Below are positions 59,203 to 64,000 of a DNA stretch of 64,000 bases, in pieces. Source of the DNA: Glycomyces tenuis DSM 44171 (GTDB lineage Bacteria > Actinomycetota > Actinomycetes > Mycobacteriales > Micromonosporaceae). The stretch lies in NCBI RefSeq assembly GCF_000427885.1, contig NZ_ATYW01000011.1, forward strand, positions 65,001-129,000, read 5' to 3'. The translations under genes and the position numbers were made by a program. Every line of letters begins with the position of its first letter. Positions within the stretch are counted from its first letter, which is position 1. A model generated the notes under the pieces. It was not told the DNA's origin, did no database searches, and was given only the letters and a program-made list of their open reading frames with translations.

Positions 59203-62200
59203 GTGGCCCAGCCCGACGGCGCCGCAGGCGCGGCCGACCTGCTGCTGCGCACGGGCGTGTTCCTCACCCGCGCCCGAAGCACCGGCGATCTGCGCGCGGT
59301 GTTCAAAGAGGGCGGTCGCGAGGGCGACGTGTTCTACCGGGACCGGTGGAGCCACGACAAGGTGGTGCGCTCGACGCACGGGGTCAACTGCACCGGCTCG
59401 TGCTCGTGGAACGTCTACGTCAAGGACGGGATCATCACCTGGGAGACGCAGGCGACCGACTACCCGTCGGTGGGGCCCGACCGCCCCGAGTACGAGCCGC
59501 GCGGCTGCCCGAGGGGCGCGGCGTTCTCCTGGTACACCTACTCCCCCACTCGGGTGCGGTACCCGTACGGGCGCGGCGTCCTGGTCGAGATGTACCGGGA
59601 GGCGAAGGCGAGGCTCGGCGACCCGGTGCTGGCGTGGTCGGAGATCACCGAGGACCCGCTCAAGCGCCTGCGATACCAGTCGGCGCGCGGCAAGGGCGGG
59701 CTGGTGCGCATCACCTGGGACGAGGCGGTGGAGATCGCCGCGGCGGCGCACGTGTACACGATCGCGCGGTACGGGCCCGACCGGATCGCCGGGTTCAGTC
59801 CGATCCCGGCGATGTCGCAGGTCTCGCACGGGGTCGGCGCGCGGTTCGTGAACCTCATCGGCGGCTCGATGCTGTCGTTCTACGACTGGTACGCCGACCT
59901 GCCGGTGGCCAGCCCGCAGGTGTTCGGCGATCAGACCGACGTGCCGGAGTCCGGGGACTGGTGGGACGCGGCGTACCTGGTGCTGTGGGGCTCGAACGTG
60001 CCGGTCACGCGCACGCCGGACGCGCACTGGATGGCCGAGGCCCGCTACCGGGGCCAGAAGGTCGTGGTGGTCTCCCCCGACTACTCGGACGCGACGAAGT
60101 TCGCCGACGAGTGGCTGGCCCCGCGGCCGGGCACCGACGGCGCGCTGGCGATGGCGATGGGGCACGTGATCCTCAGCGAGTGCTTCGTGCGGGGCCGTCG
60201 GGAGCGCTTCGAGGCGTACGTCCGCAAGTTCACCGACCTGCCGTTCCTCGTAGAACTGGACGAGCAGGACGGCCGTCCGGTGCCGGGGAAGTTCTTGACG
60301 GCGGCGGCGCTGCCCGGCGAGGAGCCGTACGGCGAGTGGAAGCCGGTGTTCGTCGACGAGGCCACCGGCGAGGCGGTGGCGCCGGCCGGGACGCTCGGGC
60401 ACCGCTGGGACCCCGACCGCCCGGGGCGGTGGAACCTGGACCTCGAAGGGCGGGTGCCGCGCTTGAGCATGTACGGCCTCGACGCCGAGATCGCCGAGGT
60501 CCGCCTGCCGCGCTTCGACGGCGAGGGCGGGCGCATGACGCGGGGCGTGCCGGCCCGGCGCGTCGCGGGCCGACTGGTGACCACCGTGTTCGACCTGCTG
60601 CTGGCCCAGTACGGGGTGGCCCGGCCGGGGCTGCCCGGCGAGTGGCCGAGCGGCTACGACGACGCGGCGCAGCCGTACACGCCCGCCTGGCAGGAGGCGG
60701 TCACCGGGGTCAAGGCCGAGCGGGCCACCCGCATCGCCCGCGAGTTCGCCGACACCGCCGAGGCGAGCGGCGGGCGGGCCATGATCATCCTCGGGGCGGG
60801 CACCAACCAGTGGTTCCACGGCGACACCATGTACCGCGCGTTCCTCACGCTGCTGCTGCTGACCGGCTGCCAGGGCGTCAACGGCGGCGGCTGGGCGCAC
60901 TACGTGGGGCAGGAGAAGTGCCGGACCCTCGCGGGCTGGACCGCGTACGCCTCGGCGAACGACTGGACGCGCCCGCCGCGGTTCATGGCCGCGACCCCGT
61001 ACTGGTACCTGCACACCGACCAGTGGCGCTACGACACGTACGGCGCGGACGCGCTGCTCTCCGAAACAGGGCCGCGCACCCTGGCCGGGCGGCACACCGC
61101 CGACCTCGTGGCCGCCTCGGCGCGCATGGGCTGGATGCCGTCCTATCCGACCTTCGACCGCAACCCGCTCACGCTCGGCCGCGAAGCGGCCGAATCGGGC
61201 CAGAGCCCCGGCGAGTACATAGCCGCGTGCCTCGCCGCCGGGAGCCTGCGCTTCGCCTGCGAGGATCCCGACGCGCCCGAGAACTGGCCGCGGGTGCTGA
61301 CGGTGTGGCGGTCCAATCTGCTCGGTTCCTCGGCGAAGGGCGACGAGTACTTCCTGCGGCACCTGCTCGGCACGGACTCCGCGATCCAGGGCGCCGAGGC
61401 CGGGCCGGAGCACCGCCCGAGCGAGGTGGCCTGGCGCGAGTCGGCCCCCGAGGGCAAGCTCGATCTGCTGCTGTCGCTGGACTTCCGCATGACGAGCACC
61501 ACCGTCATGTCCGACATCGTGCTCCCGGCCGCCACCTGGTACGAGAAGCACGACCTGTCCACCACGGACATGCACCCGTTCGTCCACGCCTTCTCCCCCG
61601 CGATCGACCCGCCGTGGCAGGCCCGCACCGACTTCGAGGCCTTCCACGCGATCGCGAGGCGGTTCTCCGAGCTCGCCGCGACGCGCCTGGGCACCGTCAC
61701 CGACCTCGTCGCCGTGCCGCACCAGCACGACACGCCCGGCGAGATGGCGCAGCCGGGCGGCACCGCGCCCGATTGGGGGCGCGACGGAGCGGCGCCGGTG
61801 CCGGGCCGGACGATGCCGGGCATCGTCGCCGTCGAACGCGACTACGCCGCCGTGGCCGCGAAGATGGCCGCGCTCGGGCCGCTGGCCGAGACCGCCGGGC
61901 TGCCGGTCAAGGGCCTCGCGTTCACCCCCGACGCCGAGGTCCGCTGGCTCGGCGAGCGGGGCGGCCGCGTCGCCGAGGGGCCCGCCGCGGGCAGGCCGAG
62001 CCTCGACACCGACGTCAAGGCGTGCGAGATGATCCTCGCGCTCTCGGGCACCAGCAACGGGCGGCTCGCCGCGCAGGGCTTCCGGCGTCTCGCCGAGCGG
62101 ACCGGCACCGACATGGCCGAGCTCGTCCACGCCTCGGCCGAGCGGCGGGTCGTCTTCACCGACGCCCAGCGGGGCCCGACCCCGGTGGGCTCGAGCCCGG

Positions 62201-62937
62201 AGTGGTCCGGCAAGGAGGCCCACGACCGGCGCTACTCGCCGTTCACGATCAACGTCGAGCACGACAAGCCGTGGCACACCCTCACCGGCCGCCAGCACTT
62301 CTACATGGACCACGACTGGATGCACGAGTTCGGCGAGGCGCTGCCGGTCTACCGGCCGCCCTTGAACATGGCGGAACTGTTCGGAGAGCCTGCGATCCGA
62401 ACCGAGCGGCACAGCGGAGAGCCTGCGATCCGAACCGAGCGGCACAGCGGAGAGCCGGAGGCGGGTCCGACGGGGCGGCGGGAGGTGGCCGTCAGGTACC
62501 TGACGCCGCACTCGAAGTGGTCCATCCACTCCGAGTACCAGGACAACCTGCTGATGCTCACCCTCTCGCGGGGCGGGCCGACGATCTGGATGAGCCCGGG
62601 CGACGCCGAGGCCATCGGCGCGGCCGACAACGACTGGGTCGAGGCGGTCAACCGCAACGGCGTCGTCGCCGCCCGGCTCGTCGTCTCCCACCGCATGCCC
62701 GAAGGGACCGTCTACATGTACCACGCGCAGGAGCGCCTGATCGACGTCCCGAAGACCGAGACCACCGGCCGGCGGGGCGGCATCCACAACTCGCTCACGC
62801 GCCTGTTGGTCAAGCCGACGCACCTCATCGGCGGCTACGCGCAGTTCAGCTACGGCTTCAACTACATCGGGCCCACCGGCAACCAGAGAGACGAGGTCAC
62901 GGTCGTGCGCAAGCGGACGCAGGAGGTGCGCTACTGA
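59203..62937 (+). CDS. narG: Respiratory nitrate reductase alpha subunit
   Basis: The 1244-residue molybdopterin enzyme reduces nitrate to nitrite at the cytoplasmic face of the membrane. The FS0 cluster ligands are in HGVNCTGSCSW near residue 60 with CPRG later, and the Mo-binding Asp is in GGSMLSFYDWYADLP near residue 225. The C-terminal YLTPHSKWSIHSEYQDN is normal, but just before it lies an 11-residue direct repeat, GEPAIRTERHS twice, that I do not expect in NarG. The GTG at 59203 follows GAGGGGG. narH overlaps its stop by one base. Confidence 0.95.
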   Translation: MAQPDGAAGAADLLLRTGVFLTRARSTGDLRAVFKEGGREGDVFYRDRWSHDKVVRSTHGVNCTGSCSWNVYVKDGIITWETQATDYPSVGPDRPEYEPRGCPRGAAFSWYTYSPTRVRYPYGRGVLVEMYREAKARLGDPVLAWSEITEDPLKRLRYQSARGKGGLVRITWDEAVEIAAAAHVYTIARYGPDRIAGFSPIPAMSQVSHGVGARFVNLIGGSMLSFYDWYADLPVASPQVFGDQTDVPESGDWWDAAYLVLWGSNVPVTRTPDAHWMAEARYRGQKVVVVSPDYSDATKFADEWLAPRPGTDGALAMAMGHVILSECFVRGRRERFEAYVRKFTDLPFLVELDEQDGRPVPGKFLTAAALPGEEPYGEWKPVFVDEATGEAVAPAGTLGHRWDPDRPGRWNLDLEGRVPRLSMYGLDAEIAEVRLPRFDGEGGRMTRGVPARRVAGRLVTTVFDLLLAQYGVARPGLPGEWPSGYDDAAQPYTPAWQEAVTGVKAERATRIAREFADTAEASGGRAMIILGAGTNQWFHGDTMYRAFLTLLLLTGCQGVNGGGWAHYVGQEKCRTLAGWTAYASANDWTRPPRFMAATPYWYLHTDQWRYDTYGADALLSETGPRTLAGRHTADLVAASARMGWMPSYPTFDRNPLTLGREAAESGQSPGEYIAACLAAGSLRFACEDPDAPENWPRVLTVWRSNLLGSSAKGDEYFLRHLLGTDSAIQGAEAGPEHRPSEVAWRESAPEGKLDLLLSLDFRMTSTTVMSDIVLPAATWYEKHDLSTTDMHPFVHAFSPAIDPPWQARTDFEAFHAIARRFSELAATRLGTVTDLVAVPHQHDTPGEMAQPGGTAPDWGRDGAAPVPGRTMPGIVAVERDYAAVAAKMAALGPLAETAGLPVKGLAFTPDAEVRWLGERGGRVAEGPAAGRPSLDTDVKACEMILALSGTSNGRLAAQGFRRLAERTGTDMAELVHASAERRVVFTDAQRGPTPVGSSPEWSGKEAHDRRYSPFTINVEHDKPWHTLTGRQHFYMDHDWMHEFGEALPVYRPPLNMAELFGEPAIRTERHSGEPAIRTERHSGEPEAGPTGRREVAVRYLTPHSKWSIHSEYQDNLLMLTLSRGGPTIWMSPGDAEAIGAADNDWVEAVNRNGVVAARLVVSHRMPEGTVYMYHAQERLIDVPKTETTGRRGGIHNSLTRLLVKPTHLIGGYAQFSYGFNYIGPTGNQRDEVTVVRKRTQEVRY
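62383..62448 (+). repeat. Tandem 33-bp duplication inside narG
   Basis: Copies 62383-62415 and 62416-62448 are identical, and the first 8 bases occur again at 62449-62456. The repeat keeps frame and adds GEPAIRTERHS. Confidence 0.9.
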
Positions 62938-64000
62938 TGGGCGAGCGGATCGGGAAGGTCATGGCCCACGTGGCCATGGTGATGAACCTCGACAAGTGCA
63001 TCGGGTGCCACACCTGCTCGGTGACGTGCAAGCAGGCGTGGACGAACCGCTCGGGCGTGGAGTACGTGTGGTTCAACAACGTCGAGACCCGGCCCGGCCA
63101 GGGCTACCCGAGGCGCTACGAGGACCAGGAGCGCTGGCAGGGCGGCTGGAAGCGCACCGCCGCGGGGCGGCTCAAGCCGCGCGCGGGCGGGCGGCTCAAG
63201 AAGCTCGCGACGATCTTCGCCAACCCGAAGATGCCGTCCATCCAGGACTACTACGAGCCGTGGACGTACGACTACGAGCACCTCCTCACCGCCCCGCTGG
63301 GCGACGACGTCCCCGTCGCCAGGCCGCGCTCGCTCATCTCCGGCGAGCCGATGGACATCTCCTGGAGCGCGAACTGGGACGACGACCTCGGCGGCGGCGA
63401 GGAGCTCGGCTCGGCCGACCCCGTCGTGCAGAAGATCGGCGACAAGGTGAAGTTCTCCTTCGAAGAGGCGTTCATGTTCTACCTGCCGCGCATCTGCGAG
63501 CACTGCCTCAACCCCTCGTGCGTCGCCGCGTGCCCTTCGGGCGCGATGTACAAGCGCAGCGAGGACGGCATCGTGCTGGTCGACCAGGACAAGTGCCGCG
63601 GCTGGCGGATGTGCGTCACCGGCTGCCCCTACAAGAAGGTGTACTTCAACCACAAGACCGGCAAGGCCGAGAAGTGCACGCTCTGCTACCCGCGCGTCGA
63701 GGTCGGCCTGCCGACGGTCTGCTCGGAGACGTGCGTCGGGCGCCTGCGCTACCTCGGCGTCGTCCTCTACGACGTCGAACGCGTCGGCACCGCCGCCGCC
63801 GTCAAGGACGAGCGGGACCTCTACGAGGCGCAGCTGGACGTGTTCCTCGACCCCGACGACCCGGAGGTGCAGGCCGCGGCCCGCCGCGACGGCATCCCCG
63901 AGCGCTGGATCGAATCGGCGCGGCGCAGCCCGGTCTACCTGCTGGCCAAGCGCTTCGGCGTGGCGCTGCCGCTGCACCCGGAGTACCGGACGATGCCGAT
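62937..64000 (+). CDS. narH: Respiratory nitrate reductase beta subunit, 3' end outside window
   Basis: The visible 354 residues match NarH, which carries three [4Fe-4S] and one [3Fe-4S] cluster between NarI and NarG. CIGCHTCSVTCKQAW, CEHCLNPSCVAACPSGAMYKR and CRGWRMCVTGCPYKKVYFN are intact; the Trp in C-x2-W-x2-C marks the [3Fe-4S] site. CTLC and CSETC supply the rest. The ATG at 62937 overlaps the narG stop (TGATG). narJ and narI would be expected to the right of the window. Confidence 0.95.
   Translation, partial: MGERIGKVMAHVAMVMNLDKCIGCHTCSVTCKQAWTNRSGVEYVWFNNVETRPGQGYPRRYEDQERWQGGWKRTAAGRLKPRAGGRLKKLATIFANPKMPSIQDYYEPWTYDYEHLLTAPLGDDVPVARPRSLISGEPMDISWSANWDDDLGGGEELGSADPVVQKIGDKVKFSFEEAFMFYLPRICEHCLNPSCVAACPSGAMYKRSEDGIVLVDQDKCRGWRMCVTGCPYKKVYFNHKTGKAEKCTLCYPRVEVGLPTVCSETCVGRLRYLGVVLYDVERVGTAAAVKDERDLYEAQLDVFLDPDDPEVQAAARRDGIPERWIESARRSPVYLLAKRFGVALPLHPEYRTMP

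Noticed and set aside
59065-62823. Open frame of 1252 codons on the strand opposite narG
   Set aside because: Its product is an Arg/Gly/Val-rich shadow of a high-GC gene. narG itself is certain by cluster and Mo-binding motifs.

Overview
The window is 64 kb of very GC-rich, densely packed bacterial chromosome with 64 protein genes or gene remnants, no rRNA, no tRNA that I could find, no transposase, no phage gene and no CRISPR array. Gene content points to a filamentous or sporulating actinomycete: a Spo0M protein, the mec-cysO-cysM cysteine pathway, EgtD, an AccE-type carboxylase epsilon subunit, many PH, GtrA and DUF membrane proteins, Ser/Thr kinase and FHA signalling, and a large share of genes whose TANNNT -10 box lies 6-9 nt before the start codon (leaderless-type starts). 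A relative of Glycomyces or Stackebrandtia would fit, but the genus is a guess.

Layout. 0-10.5 kb: housekeeping and small membrane genes (PfkB kinase, egtD, histidine phosphatase, a small protein with a RHIM-like tail, YhhN enzyme, HelD helicase, GNAT, and a MerR regulator divergent from a DUF2306 protein). 10.5-11.2 kb: a gene-free stretch packed with nested inverted repeats. 11.2-17.2 kb: thioredoxin-like protein, then maf, accE, a NYN nuclease and accB read leftward, with birA and a regulator divergent. 17.4-22.9 kb: PH and GtrA membrane proteins, an 830-residue ECF sigma factor fused to a zinc-finger/membrane/extracellular part, a GlpR/SepX-like membrane protein and trmB. 22.9-24.1 kb: a broken vapB next to an intact vapBC pair. 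24.1-36.1 kb: PP2C phosphatase, dgt, DUF3352 protein, then a block resembling the M. tuberculosis Rv1330c-Rv1339 region (pncB, mec, cysO, cysM, murI, an Rv1339-like phosphodiesterase), and Spo0M.

36.7-54 kb is accessory and secretion-oriented: a Tat-exported GH11 xylanase, an EXLDI protein with a DrrAB-type ABC transporter, FHA protein, lipoprotein and sensor-type Ser/Thr kinase, a two-component system divergent from a lipoprotein/adaptor/MacB-type efflux operon, a GH51 arabinofuranosidase with its LacI regulator, and an AxeA-like acetylxylan esterase. Together the GH11, GH51 and CE4 enzymes form a dispersed arabinoxylan-degradation set, each gene with its own promoter architecture. 54-64 kb: CorA, an M20 amidohydrolase, two MFS proteins, then narK divergent from narGH (narH runs off the right edge), with a DosR/OsdR-like box between them.

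The strongest structural surprises are non-coding: a 22-bp perfect inverted repeat that is at once a likely terminator and the first codons of dgt; accB/birA promoters placed so that each -10 sits in the other's -35 position; the nested repeat cluster at 10.7 kb; and a leaderless-type mini-ORF in frame with narG.
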